Positions 46,630 through 55,283 of a stretch of DNA of 64,000 nucleotides are shown here, piece by piece (the stretch's first letter is position 1; each line of letters opens with the position of its first letter). The stretch comes from Moorella glycerini. Lineage in GTDB: Bacteria; Bacillota; DSM-521; Neomoorellales; Neomoorellaceae. The notes under the pieces are model-generated. The model was given only the letters and a program-made list of their open reading frames with translations, had not been told where the DNA came from and searched no databases. The DNA is taken from positions 1,054,001 to 1,118,000 of the forward strand of contig NZ_CP046244.1 of the NCBI RefSeq assembly GCF_009735625.1. Direction: 5' to 3'. The translations under genes were made by a program, and so were the position numbers.

Positions 46630-46785
46630 TTGGTGAAGTCAGGGAGTGAAATCGATGAACGGAGGAAACACGTACACGGATTGGAACATATCTGCGCCAG
46701 CACAGTGCCCATCTTTACCGCTCTTAATTTCGATGAACTGCAAAAAGTCAACAACCTAATCCGGAAAAAGGAGTACAAGAAAGGT
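46630..46785 (+). pseudogene. N-terminal fragment of a Crp/Fnr-family regulator
   Basis: About 52 codons read like the start of a Crp/Fnr protein (GLEHICASTVPIFTALNFDE and IRKKEYKKGN, the first strands of the cyclic-nucleotide-like domain). The similarity stops after KKGN, and the next sequence belongs to a P-type ATPase. A deletion has fused the two genes and removed the rest of the regulator. Confidence 0.6.
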
Positions 46786-47985
46786 AACGTGCCCAGCAGG
46801 AGAAAGCTCGCAGCCAGCAATTACTGGAAAATTTCGACCGGTATTATACTCCGGGGATTATGGTCGCCTCCGCCTTGACGTATCTGGTGACGAGAAACCC
46901 TATCATCGCCTTGACCCTGCTGGTGATCGCCTGCCCCGGAGCGCTAGTGATCGCCACGCCGGTTTCCATATGGCCGGTATAGGCAATGCGGCCCGCCGGG
47001 GAGTACTCATCAAGGGAGGAGAACACCTGGAAAAGGCAGGAAAAATCCAGGTAGTGGTGCTGGACAAGACCGGTACCCTCACCCGGGGCCGGCCGCAGGT
47101 GACGGGATGCTGGGTCAACCGCGGCACGGAAACGGATATGCTGTTGAAAGCCGCCGCGGTGGAAAGGCTGTCGGAGCATCCCCTGGCCAAACCCGTGGTG
47201 GAACGGGCAGCAGAAAAGAGACGCATACCTGAAGCCACTAATTTCCAGGTACTTCCCGGCCATGGAGTAATGGCTACGGTAGCAGGAAAGAGGATATATG
47301 TTGGTAACCGCAAGCTGATGAGGGAACAGGGCATCGCCATTGATGCTGGGACTGAGGAACGCATGGCAGCAGAGGAAAGGCCGGCCGCACCGCGGTAATC
47401 GTGGCAGAGGACCAGGAAATCCTGGGAGTAATTTTTATCGCCGACGTACCGCGGGAGGAGGCCCTGACCCTGGTACCCCGGTTCAAGCGTATCGGAGTTG
47501 AAAAGGTTGTGATGTTAACGGGTGACAACCTCCGAACGGCGGGAGCTATAGCGCGCCAACTGGGGATAGATGAGTTCCGGGCGGAAATGCTGCCGGAAGA
47601 AAAGGTGGCGGTAGTCAAGAGTTTACGGCAGGAAGGCCAGATTGTAGCCATGGTGGGTGACGGTATTAACGACGCTCTGTCCATGGCGGCCGCCGATGTA
47701 GGCATCGCCATGGGGATGGCCGGGACGGACGTGGCCATGGAAACGGCAGGCCTGATGCTGATGGCCGATAGTCTGGCCAAACTCCCTTACGCCATCGGCC
47801 TTACCCGCCAGACAATCAGGAACATTAAACAAAATATCACCTTCGCGGTTCTGGTGGTGCTGGTGTTGCTGGTGGGAGTGATCGGCGAGGTAGTCGTGCT
47901 CTCGTCAGGCATGCTGGTCTACGAGGCCAGCGTCCTGCTGGTGATCCTCAACGCCATGCGGCTGCTTCATTACCGGGAAGTCTAG
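46786..47985 (+). pseudogene. Broken heavy-metal P-type ATPase
   Basis: Sequence begins inside the ATPase, near the membrane helices (FDRYYTPGIMVASALTYLVT), and continues with the ion-path motif ACPGALVIATP, then DKTGTLTRGRP (phosphorylation), LSEHPLAKP (nucleotide binding), TGDNLRTAGAIARQLG and VGDGINDALSM. Two frameshifts break it: near 46960-46972 (VSI to AGIGNAARRG) and near 47375-47400 (EER to AGRTAVIVAEDQE). The metal-binding domain, first helices and actuator domain are missing. CPG rather than CPC is present. It cannot make a working pump. Confidence 0.8.
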
Positions 47986-48062
47986 CTATGCCCGGGCCGA
48001 CGAAATCAAGTTTCTAGCAAAAAGAGGCTACAAAGTTACTGTTGCCAATGAACCGCATTTCT

Positions 48063-48099
48063 GTTGCTTTTATGCGGTATGCCTTTGTTATTTGTTCTC
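48063..48099. repeat. Host repeat copy 2 (pair with 34956-34992)
   Basis: Matches the copy beside the prophage right end at 33 of 37 positions. Here it lies in a 200-bp gap (47986-48179) with no gene, between the ATPase pseudogene and the broken VapBC. Confidence 0.6.
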
Positions 48100-48179
48100 T
48101 GACCAGCGCCGGCCAAAATACTATTTAGGAATAAAAGAGCCCTGGAGCAGCAGCCCGGCGCCTGGGACCGGGAAAACCA

Positions 48180-48437
48180 TCATGTTCTGGCTGGAAAAGC
48201 AATGAGGGACCGCGAGGTCCCTTGTTTTATTTGGCTGCTATATAGCTTAAAGCCAAACTGCTTAAAATGGTCATCAAAAGCAAATGCTGTACTCATTTTA
48301 AATCGTTTCATGACGGCAAAACTGATTGCATCTACGTAACTGGCCTTTTGCATTAAATCTAAAGCATGGGTATGATTTTCATCGGCCCTGTTGAGTATAG
48401 CTACTATAGCGCTGGTATCAATCAAGACCCGCATCAA
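48180..48437 (-). pseudogene. VapC (PIN) toxin with internal deletion
   Basis: An 85-codon frame. It starts as a normal PIN toxin (MRVLIDTSAIVAILNRADEN, with the first catalytic Asp) and ends as one (VDAISFAVMKRFKMSTAFAF and DDHF), but about 50 residues in the middle, with further active-site acids, are missing and the join is in frame. The tail after LYSSQ is not typical. PIN toxins are usually about 130 residues. It is probably inactive. It overlaps the antitoxin gene by 4 bp. Confidence 0.65.
48205..48222 (+). terminator. Hairpin with GCGA tetraloop
   Basis: AGGGACC (48205-48211) pairs with GGTCCCT (48216-48222) around GCGA, followed by TGTTTTATTT. It can end plus-strand transcription, and in part overlaps the end of the broken toxin frame. 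Near-identical hairpins occur at 48923-48942 and, decayed, at 35418-35438. Confidence 0.65.
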
Positions 48438-48658
48438 CTTTTGTGCTCCCTGGATATATAGTAATCATGACGCCTCGACAAGTCTGCCGGCCCTTCAAAA
48501 ACGCCGGCCATGCGCAAAAGGTTATTCCCAGGCCAGAAAGTTTTATTTTGATGAGTACCTTCCCTGGTTATTTTTTTAGAGAAAAGCAATATCTTTTTTG
48601 CCTGTCGCTCATCAATTTTTTCCAGCATTCTTTTCAGTTCTTCCTTGGCAGTACTCAT
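48434..48658 (-). CDS. VapB-type antitoxin
   Basis: A 74-residue protein, ATG 48658 after AAGGAGG. Helical N-terminus (KEELKRMLEKIDERQAKKIL) and a C-terminal FEGPADLSRRHDYYISRE motif like the antitoxin at 35034-35303. It lacks the AbrB hairpin, so it belongs to a different DNA-binding type. Its toxin partner downstream has an internal deletion. Confidence 0.65.
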   Translation of the reverse strand: MSTAKEELKRMLEKIDERQAKKILLFSKKITREGTHQNKTFWPGNNLLRMAGVFEGPADLSRRHDYYISREHKS

Positions 48659-48659
48659 T

Positions 48660-48945
48660 ATGGTATGCCTCCTTAAGTTAATCCACCTTTATTATACAAT
48701 CACTTTGTTACCACTTCAATGTTCAGGGTAAACGGGTGTTTGGTTGGAGTTGAGGATCGCGCCGCCGGCCTGCTGAACAGTTTGAGCCGGCCAGGTGACG
48801 GAGCGCAATACCTCTACCCAGGACCTGTCGCAACAGCTCAGCACCACCCTGGAGCAGTAGCAGGCTAAAGTGGCCCAGATAAACGCCGCCACCGACCGGG
48901 AGGAGAGAGCGAAGCACGAAATAAGGGACCGCGAGGTCCCTTAAC
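48660..48945. other. Gene-free region with decayed coding remnant and terminator
   Basis: No intact gene. On the plus strand, 48795-48915 reads like a coiled-coil C-terminus broken by one stop (TQDLSQQLSTTLEQ, stop, QAKVAQINAATDREERAKHE). A shorter piece of the same sequence (AGCAGTAGCAGG..AAAGTGG) occurs at 35379-35410. At 48923-48942, AAGGGACC and GGTCCCTT pair around GCGA and serve as terminator for the minus-strand gene beginning at 49512. Confidence 0.5.
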
Positions 48946-49512
48946 TTATATACACTTGCTTCTGAATTTAATCTCCGCTAATAAATTTTCAACGCCTAAT
49001 TCTCTGGCCCATGATTCTAAGTATTCCATATTCAGATTGCCAAATTGTACTTCATATACGCGCAAAGCGTCTGTTAACTGTTTCTCGCTGCCGCCGGCCA
49101 GCTTTGCCCACCTTAACTTGGCTAATATGGTGTCTTCAGGCCGTGATACAACAATTTTCTGCCCCATAAAGCAGTTTGTAACCCTACGGGAAAAACGGGA
49201 TTGATCGAAAGGTTGGTCTGTAAGAATCCAAAAATCTACTTTATCCCCCGTGGTCAGATCGATTAAATTAAACATGCTCTTCTCCGCGATAGCAGCTAAA
49301 ATGCTTTGTTCATCCAGGTAATAATCCGGCGGTGGAAAAGCGGCCGATAATTTTTTGAGAGCATTTTCAGGAACAGCTACAACAATATCGATATCGTGGG
49401 TTAGACGGGGTTCACCTTGAAGACTGGAGGCAAGAGAACCGGTCAGCATATACTGGATACCAGCGCTTTCGAGTACACTAATAACCCGTTTCAATAATTC
49501 CTGTTGTGACAT
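48946..49512 (-). CDS. Nucleotidyltransferase-fold protein (toxin-antitoxin type)
   Basis: A 188-residue protein with the NTase signature YMLTGSLASSLQG followed by RLTHDIDIVVAV, i.e. GS...D-x-D. It resembles DUF6036/AbiEii/MNT-type nucleotidyltransferases that act as parts of toxin-antitoxin pairs. ATG 49512 has GTCAAATG-like context with weak site, but the preceding gene overlaps by 22 bp, so translation is coupled. Confidence 0.75.
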   Translation of the reverse strand: MSQQELLKRVISVLESAGIQYMLTGSLASSLQGEPRLTHDIDIVVAVPENALKKLSAAFPPPDYYLDEQSILAAIAEKSMFNLIDLTTGDKVDFWILTDQPFDQSRFSRRVTNCFMGQKIVVSRPEDTILAKLRWAKLAGGSEKQLTDALRVYEVQFGNLNMEYLESWARELGVENLLAEIKFRSKCI

Positions 49513-49706
49513 TTAACAAGTCGCTCCAGGTAAATTTTTTTTATTTCCTCTTCAGGAAGATCTGGGTACCTCTGGCGTAAACCGTGCAAGAATAGCTGCC
49601 TGCCGAACTCGGAAAGCTCGCAAGCTTTCAGCAACCTTTGCTCAGGAGTCATCTTCCTTAGGACTTCAATATAAATCTGGTGATTGGGCCGCGGTTTCGG
49701 GTCCAT
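49491..49706 (-). CDS. Small partner of the nucleotidyltransferase
   Basis: A 71-residue helical protein (YIEVLRKMTPEQRLLKACEL and LRQRYPDLPEEEIKKIYLER), ATG 49706 after AAAGGGTGG. Small proteins of this pattern are commonly encoded just before DUF6036-type nucleotidyltransferases. Overlap with that gene suggests a two-gene unit. Activity unknown. Confidence 0.6.
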   Translation of the reverse strand: MDPKPRPNHQIYIEVLRKMTPEQRLLKACELSEFGRQLFLHGLRQRYPDLPEEEIKKIYLERLVKCHNRNY

Positions 49707-49846
49707 AATATATCCACCCTTTCAAACTACCCGCACTGGTACGCTCGCAGCGTCGATAACAAGCCGTGTAGCACCGGAACAGGTGATGCTTTAGCCCGGC
49801 AATGGTCCACCCGCGCCTTAGGCTGCCAGGCCGGGGGCGCTCCCCA

Positions 49847-50221
49847 TTATCCCTTCTCAGGCTTATAGCCAATCCCACGAGCTAACTGGTAATTGATAAA
49901 TTGATTAAGGCTGGTATTTTCTTCTCTGGCCCTCTCAACCAGCGCCCGGTGTAAAGATCTGGTAGTCCGGATTAATATGCGGCCGCTATATTCCTCATGG
50001 GATGCCGGCTCTGGAATTGGGTCGCCATGTTCCAGGGCATCGATCAACCAGCAACGTTTTGCATCTTCAATCATTGCCAGGGCTTCTTCTTTTGTCTCCC
50101 CCTGGGAAAGGCAGCCCGGCAGCTCAGGTATTTCTACCGCATAACCACCTTCGGGAGAAGGGTATAGAACTATTCTATAGGGTAACTTCATATAATATGC
50201 AAGATCTTTATTCATCTTCAT
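49847..50221 (-). CDS. hicB: HicB-family antitoxin
   Basis: A 124-residue antitoxin from ATG 50221 (or 50215). The N-terminal HicB fold is clear (YRIVLYPSPEGGYAVEIPEL, PGCLSQGETKEEALAMIEDA) and a C-terminal ribbon-helix-helix (SLHRALVERAREENTSLNQF) binds its operator. It overlaps hicA by 14 bp. Confidence 0.88.
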   Translation of the reverse strand: MKMNKDLAYYMKLPYRIVLYPSPEGGYAVEIPELPGCLSQGETKEEALAMIEDAKRCWLIDALEHGDPIPEPASHEEYSGRILIRTTRSLHRALVERAREENTSLNQFINYQLARGIGYKPEKG

Positions 50222-50453
50222 CTGCCCCCTCTAAAAGCTTAATAGCCCTTATTACATAGCTTTGTAATACATATGGCTGCCGGTAAGGTATAACTAACTT
50301 ATATTTTCCCTTTCTGTATATGTAATGGCTTGATCCTCCACCCGGCTGAGATCTTATAAAACCAGCTTTTTGCAAAAGTTTATCTATCTCATCAAAGCGG
50401 ACCGTTTTGGGGTTTCTTTTAATTTTTTCTAGCAATTTTTCAAGCTTGCCCAT
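50208..50453 (-). CDS. hicA: HicA-family mRNA interferase toxin
   Basis: An 81-residue toxin. The double-stranded-RNA-binding-like fold with active-site His is visible in RFDEIDKLLQKAGFIRSQPG, GGSSHYIYRKG and YKLVIPYRQPYV. The order toxin then antitoxin is standard for hicAB. It looks intact, unlike the two VapBC loci. Confidence 0.85.
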   Translation of the reverse strand: MGKLEKLLEKIKRNPKTVRFDEIDKLLQKAGFIRSQPGGGSSHYIYRKGKYKLVIPYRQPYVLQSYVIRAIKLLEGADEDE

Positions 50454-50517
50454 GAAGCATTATCCCTCCGGTCCTTAAATTATGATAGCATATATGTTAG
50501 CATACTGCAATAAATAT

Positions 50518-53500
50518 TCATTTCACCCGTGCCAGGACGGCCGCGGCCTGGGCGCGGGTGAGGGGGGAAAGGGGGGCGAAGACGCCCGGCGCCACGCCGC
50601 GCATGAGGCCGGCGGCGTAAGCGCGGGCCACGGCCTCCCGGCCCCACGCCGGGATATCGTCCCAGTCGCGGAAGGGGAGGGAAGCTGGGATGGGGACGCC
50701 CGGGTCCGCTGCGCTGGGGAGGGAGCTGGCCGTATCAGATACGCCCGGCAGGAAGGACCCCGCTTGTGCGGCCGAGGATTCTTGCGAGGGCGGGGCGGCC
50801 GTTCCTGCGGCCAGGTTGACCACGCCTGTTGCGTCGCCGCGGCCGGTTTTTTTACCGGTGATCTCCAGGTAGCGGGTGAAGAAAGCCGCCGCTTCCACGC
50901 GGCTGACGGGCTGATCCGGGCGGAAGCTGCCGTCCTGGTAGCCGGCGACCAGGCCGTGGGCCCAGGCCGCGGCCACGTCCGCCCGCGCCCATTCCGGGAT
51001 GCCGGCCGCGTCGCTGAAGGGCAGGGCTTCCCCGCCGCCGGGCGCCCAGCCCGCCAGGCGGCCGAGTATTGCTACCAGTTCCACCCGCCGCACCGGGCTG
51101 TCCGGACGGAAGCTGCCGTCTTCATAGCCTGCCAGCAGGCCCCGGCCGGCCATTTTCTTGATGTCCTCTTCCGCCCAGTGGCCGCGGGTGTCCCAGAAGC
51201 CCTCTTCCCGCGTGCTGTCCAGGTCAATTTTCTGCCCCGCCACGCCGCTCGTCGCCTGGTCCAGGGCCACCAGGAGGACGCTCTTTTCCCCGCCGGTTAA
51301 AAGCCGCTGGAAGTCGCCCCTGGCGTCCAGGGGGATTACCTCCTGCCGGCCGTCGTCAAAGTTCAAGTACAGGCGGCCGGCGGTGGTGGTCCCTTTGAGG
51401 AGGACACCGCCTTGCTGGGGCAGCACCGAGACGGCCAGCAGAGGCGGCCGGCTGCCGGGCAGCCCGGCGGCCGCCACCTGCGCCAGGATGGGTCCCCGGG
51501 GGCTTTCCAGCAGGGTCAGGGTCACGGGCACCCAGGCCGGCAGGCCGGCGGCGTCCACCCGGTAGCCGTTTAAAGTGACCAGGGTGCGGTCGCTTAAGGT
51601 ATAGCTGCCGCCGTCGGCGGTGCGCAGGAGGCCCTGCTGCCTGTCGACGCCGGCCAGGACTTTAACGGTTTCAGCGGCCGGGGTAGCTATATCGACCCGC
51701 CAGGCCTTCCCCTGGCCGGGCACTGCCGTCAGGCGCACCCAGTCGCCCGGGGTCAGGGTAGCGGCGCCAACCGGCAGGCCCCAGCGGAATACCTGGGTGC
51801 CGTCGTCCAGCTCAAAGAGGCGGAACTGGTTGGCAAAATCCATGAGGTACAGGTTGCGCCGGTCCGCGCTCACATAAAGGACGCGGCCGTAGGTGACGGA
51901 GCTGTATGCCGCCAGGGTAATTATCTCGCGGCTGCCTGGCATGAGGTTCAGGGCCACCCAGTCGCCGGGGCGGACGGCGGCCACCTGCACCGGCTCGCCG
52001 TCGCGCTGGACCGGCGCGCCGGGGAAGAGGGTGTAGGTAGCGCCCGTGGCCAGGGTGAGGCTGCTACCGTCAATCCTGGCTACCTTTCCCAGGGCCAGTT
52101 CCCTTTTAACGGCGATGTATTCCACCAGTCCCGTTACCGGGTCGAGGACCAGGCGCACGGCCATACCCGGCACCAGGGACCCGGGTTCGGCCCGCCCGGC
52201 GGCGCCGTAAGGCAGGTCGGCCCTGCCGGCGTCTACCAGTTTGTCGGCAAAGGTAACGGCTACTCGGGGGCTAAAGACAAAGGGCGCATCCATCCCCAGG
52301 AGCCAGAGTTCCCCCTTTTCCAGGTCGATGCGGGTGAGAATGCCTTCTTTTTCCTGGTAGCCGGCCTGGACCCGCCACAGGGTCTGGGTGGAGGGGTTTA
52401 GGGTAGCGCTCAGGGCGAAGCCGGGCGGCAGGTCCCGGACACTTCCTGGACGGTTATTTACAGCCAGGCTGCCAGCGGGATTGAAGTAGTAGCCGCCGGT
52501 CCGGGCCTGGCTGTTAATCTCCAGGAATAAATCGCCCTCGCTGGTTCCCAGGGCCTGGACGCCGGCGGCCTGCCAGCGCCGGCCCACGATGTACAGGGTA
52601 TGGGGCCCCAGGTAAGCGTCGGAGCCCGGGAGGATGTGGGCAGCGTCAGCCGGCGCCGCCACGCCGTCGACGCAGTTTTTAATGCCCCCTGGCGGGGCTG
52701 TAATGGTGCGGCCTCCAGTTAAAGTTACCTGGTTGGCGCCAGGAACCCCGGCCACTACTCCTCGCTCCAGGAGCTGGCCGAAGGCCAGGGCAAAATCCTG
52801 GACTGGCTGCCGGGTCCCAGGTAGGGCGCTTTTATTAATGGCTACGGCCCGTACTTTAACGGTATAAATGCCGGGGGACGGGTCTTTTATGTAAACTTTC
52901 TCCAGGTTGTTGCTGTGGTCGGCTTTGCCGGCACCGCTATAATCATTACCGAAAAACTGCCGGCCGTCGGGCGCAATTACCACTAGGTCCAGGTCGTTGA
53001 CCAGGGCGGCCGCCGCCCCGGCCGGCGGCACCGGGTCGGTCCAGGCCAGGGTGGCCTTGAAGGGCGCCGCTGCGGTAGTCACTTCGACCCGGAAGGTCAT
53101 CTCCTGCCCCGCCTCCAGGCCTTCGCCGGCGTCCACCAGGTGCATGGCCTTTTCCTCCAGGGCCAGCACCGTACCGGCCAGGTCCAGGATGCCGGGAAAA
53201 GCAGCCGTTGGCCCGGCAGGCGGCGTCCAGGCGCCGTTGACGAGGGCGGCTTTGAGGAGGGCGGCCGATGGATCGGCAAAGCCCTTTGTTTTCAAGTACT
53301 GGCGCAAAACGGCCGCGGCACCGCCGGTCACAGCCGCCGCCTGGCTGGTGCCGCTCTGGACGTTATAGCTGGCATTGGGAGGGAAATTGCCTTCTACCAG
53401 GCGGGAGCGCGGGGCAACAATACCCGTACCCGGCGCCAGGAGATCGGGCTTATAACGGCCGTCACCGGTAGGGCCGCAGCTGGAGAAATCAGCCTGGCGG

Positions 53501-54267
53501 CGAGCGTCGCTGGCGTCGGGGCTGAAGGCGGGGCGCACGGACTCGCTCGCCCCTACCACCAGGGCGTTTTTGCTGTTGGCTTCGGTAGTAAGCGACCCCT
53601 GGACCGGCCCGCTGTTGCCGGCGCCGAAGATGGGAAGGAAGTCGGGGTACTGGCGGACAAAGCTGTCAACCTGGACGGCAGCGTCGCGATAGGCGTTGGG
53701 ACCGCCGCCCCAGCCGTCAACGTGGACACGGACGCCGGCCTCATAGGCGGGGCGGAAGAGGCGGGTCAGGTCTTCGGGGGGCGCCAGTTCGCCCCTGGAA
53801 TTTAACAGGCCCTGGAAATAGATGCTGGCCCCGGGGGCAATGCCGCGGTACTGGCCGTTTGATGCCACACCTGTACCGGCAATAATGCCGGCCAGATGGG
53901 TGCCGTGGCCGGCAGGGTCATCGGCCTTTTCCCTCCCGGCCCAGCTCTTGAGCATGACCACTTTGGGCATCTGGCCGGGGGTGCTCTGCAGGTCGGCATG
54001 AATATCGCTCACGCTGCCTGCATCCAGGCCGCTGTCGGCTAAACCTACAATCTCGCCTTTGCCGGTAAGGCCGCCCGGCACCACCAGGCCCGGCGCCGCC
54101 AGGGGGCGGGCCCCGGTGATATCGGCGGCGCGGTCGGTAAGGAAGCCCCGGCCGTGCCAGCCGGGGGGAGGTCCCAGGAGGACTGCCAGCAGGAACACGG
54201 AAAGCATAGTTACCCTGGTAGTAGTTCTCATATTATGTAAACTCATGCTTATGAGTATACTCCTCAT
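50518..54267 (-). CDS. Subtilisin-family protease with three SLH domains
   Basis: A 1249-residue secreted protease (ATG 54267; ATG 54231 gives a better signal peptide start, RTTTRVTMLSVFLLAVLLG). The S8 catalytic triad is D78 (GLADSGLD), H121 (GHGTHLAG) and S308 (SGTSQAAA); oxyanion Asn is N218 (AGNSG). The long middle (about 330-1050) is beta-rich with several small domains. The end has three SLH units (FWDTRGHWAEEDIKKMAGRG; LPFSDAAGIPEWARADVAAA; LPFRDWDDIPAWGREAVARA) that anchor it to the wall. A likely surface-displayed protease for peptide use or S-layer turnover. Confidence 0.88.
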   Translation of the reverse strand: MRSILISMSLHNMRTTTRVTMLSVFLLAVLLGPPPGWHGRGFLTDRAADITGARPLAAPGLVVPGGLTGKGEIVGLADSGLDAGSVSDIHADLQSTPGQMPKVVMLKSWAGREKADDPAGHGTHLAGIIAGTGVASNGQYRGIAPGASIYFQGLLNSRGELAPPEDLTRLFRPAYEAGVRVHVDGWGGGPNAYRDAAVQVDSFVRQYPDFLPIFGAGNSGPVQGSLTTEANSKNALVVGASESVRPAFSPDASDARRQADFSSCGPTGDGRYKPDLLAPGTGIVAPRSRLVEGNFPPNASYNVQSGTSQAAAVTGGAAAVLRQYLKTKGFADPSAALLKAALVNGAWTPPAGPTAAFPGILDLAGTVLALEEKAMHLVDAGEGLEAGQEMTFRVEVTTAAAPFKATLAWTDPVPPAGAAAALVNDLDLVVIAPDGRQFFGNDYSGAGKADHSNNLEKVYIKDPSPGIYTVKVRAVAINKSALPGTRQPVQDFALAFGQLLERGVVAGVPGANQVTLTGGRTITAPPGGIKNCVDGVAAPADAAHILPGSDAYLGPHTLYIVGRRWQAAGVQALGTSEGDLFLEINSQARTGGYYFNPAGSLAVNNRPGSVRDLPPGFALSATLNPSTQTLWRVQAGYQEKEGILTRIDLEKGELWLLGMDAPFVFSPRVAVTFADKLVDAGRADLPYGAAGRAEPGSLVPGMAVRLVLDPVTGLVEYIAVKRELALGKVARIDGSSLTLATGATYTLFPGAPVQRDGEPVQVAAVRPGDWVALNLMPGSREIITLAAYSSVTYGRVLYVSADRRNLYLMDFANQFRLFELDDGTQVFRWGLPVGAATLTPGDWVRLTAVPGQGKAWRVDIATPAAETVKVLAGVDRQQGLLRTADGGSYTLSDRTLVTLNGYRVDAAGLPAWVPVTLTLLESPRGPILAQVAAAGLPGSRPPLLAVSVLPQQGGVLLKGTTTAGRLYLNFDDGRQEVIPLDARGDFQRLLTGGEKSVLLVALDQATSGVAGQKIDLDSTREEGFWDTRGHWAEEDIKKMAGRGLLAGYEDGSFRPDSPVRRVELVAILGRLAGWAPGGGEALPFSDAAGIPEWARADVAAAWAHGLVAGYQDGSFRPDQPVSRVEAAAFFTRYLEITGKKTGRGDATGVVNLAAGTAAPPSQESSAAQAGSFLPGVSDTASSLPSAADPGVPIPASLPFRDWDDIPAWGREAVARAYAAGLMRGVAPGVFAPLSPLTRAQAAAVLARVK

Positions 54268-54447
54268 GTAAGCTTTCCCTCAAACTTCTCACAGTGGTAG
54301 CCAGGTAAGCTGGTTTGTTATTAGCAGCTTGCATCCTGGAGCTGTAGCCAGGCCAGGAAACACAGCAGGACGCTGCTCGCTTGAGGGTGAGGGATTGTTT
54401 GGCTTTCAGGCATTGAGGCTGGTCCTGGTATATAGTGGGCATGGGAA

Positions 54448-55179
54448 TCAGCCCCTATTACGGGCCTGCTGCAGTACTGCCAGCATAAACTTAGGCAGGG
54501 CCAGCGTTCTTTTGACCCTCCCGGGCTCCTGGAGAACCCGGTACAGCCACTCCAGGTTCAGCCGCTGCATCCAGGCTGGTGCCCGCTGTACCCGCCCCGC
54601 CAGGACATCGAAACTGCCCCCCACGCCCATAGCTACCGGCACCTGGAGTTCTTCCAGGTGGCCGGCGATCCAGTATTCCTGTTTGGGGGCGCCCAGGCCC
54701 ACGAGGAGAATATGGGGCCGCGCCGCTTTGATAGCCTCTATAAGTCCCGGTATTTCCCGGGATGACAGGTAACCATGGCTGGTGCCGGCCACCATAAGGC
54801 CGGGATGCTCCCGCTGCAGCCGGGCAGCTGCCGCCTCAGCCACGCCGGGAGCGGCGCCATAGAGGTAAAAGCGCCAGCCCTGGCGGGCCCCCGCGGCCGC
54901 CAGGGCCTGGAGGAGGTCGATGCCCGTAACCCTTTCCGGCAGGGGCGTGCCCAGTTTCCGGGCCGCCCAGAGGATGCCAGCGCCGTCGGCCGTCACCAGG
55001 TGGGCGCGGTTGATGAAGGCCTGGAGTTCCGGCTCGCGGTAGGCCCGGTAGGCGATTTCAGCGTTCAGGGTCACCACGTGGTGGGGTGTACCGGCCCTGA
55101 TAAACTCTGTCACCCTGGCCACAGCTCCGGCCAGGGTGAGGGGATCTACCCGGTTGCCCAGGACACAGCAGCTTGACAT
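54448..55179 (-). CDS. WecG/TagA/CpsF-family glycosyltransferase
   Basis: A 243-residue enzyme (ATG 55179 after GAAGGAG) of the family that adds N-acetylmannosamine (TagA) to the undecaprenyl-linked first sugar of wall teichoic acid-like polymers. Motifs: VTLNAEIAYRAYREPELQAF, TADGAGILWAARKLG, RVTGIDLL, VGLGAPKQEYWI and GVGGSFDVLAGRVQRAP. The spacing to the neighbouring LCP gene suggests a shared cell-wall polymer pathway, perhaps the polymer that SLH proteins bind. Confidence 0.9.
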   Translation of the reverse strand: MSSCCVLGNRVDPLTLAGAVARVTEFIRAGTPHHVVTLNAEIAYRAYREPELQAFINRAHLVTADGAGILWAARKLGTPLPERVTGIDLLQALAAAGARQGWRFYLYGAAPGVAEAAAARLQREHPGLMVAGTSHGYLSSREIPGLIEAIKAARPHILLVGLGAPKQEYWIAGHLEELQVPVAMGVGGSFDVLAGRVQRAPAWMQRLNLEWLYRVLQEPGRVKRTLALPKFMLAVLQQARNRG

Positions 55180-55283
55180 AAAACACGCTTCTCCTTCGCC
55201 AAGAGTGGGGAACAGTGGAATTATAGCGGCGCGTTTGCACCGGCAGGCAGCCTAGGGAAGCTGCTCGTAGCGGCCACTTTTTT

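Noticed and set aside
46611-46820. Minus-strand 69-codon frame with hydrophobic start
   Set aside because: It lies opposite the Crp fragment, has no ribosome site and looks like its shadow.
47401-47985. Separate small hydrolase-like gene
   Set aside because: It is the second half of the P-type ATPase after a frameshift; the codons just before it continue the ATPase in another frame.
48723-48917. Minus-strand 64-codon frame in the gap after the VapB gene
   Set aside because: No ribosome site. The plus-strand reading shows a broken coiled-coil remnant, which explains the sequence better.
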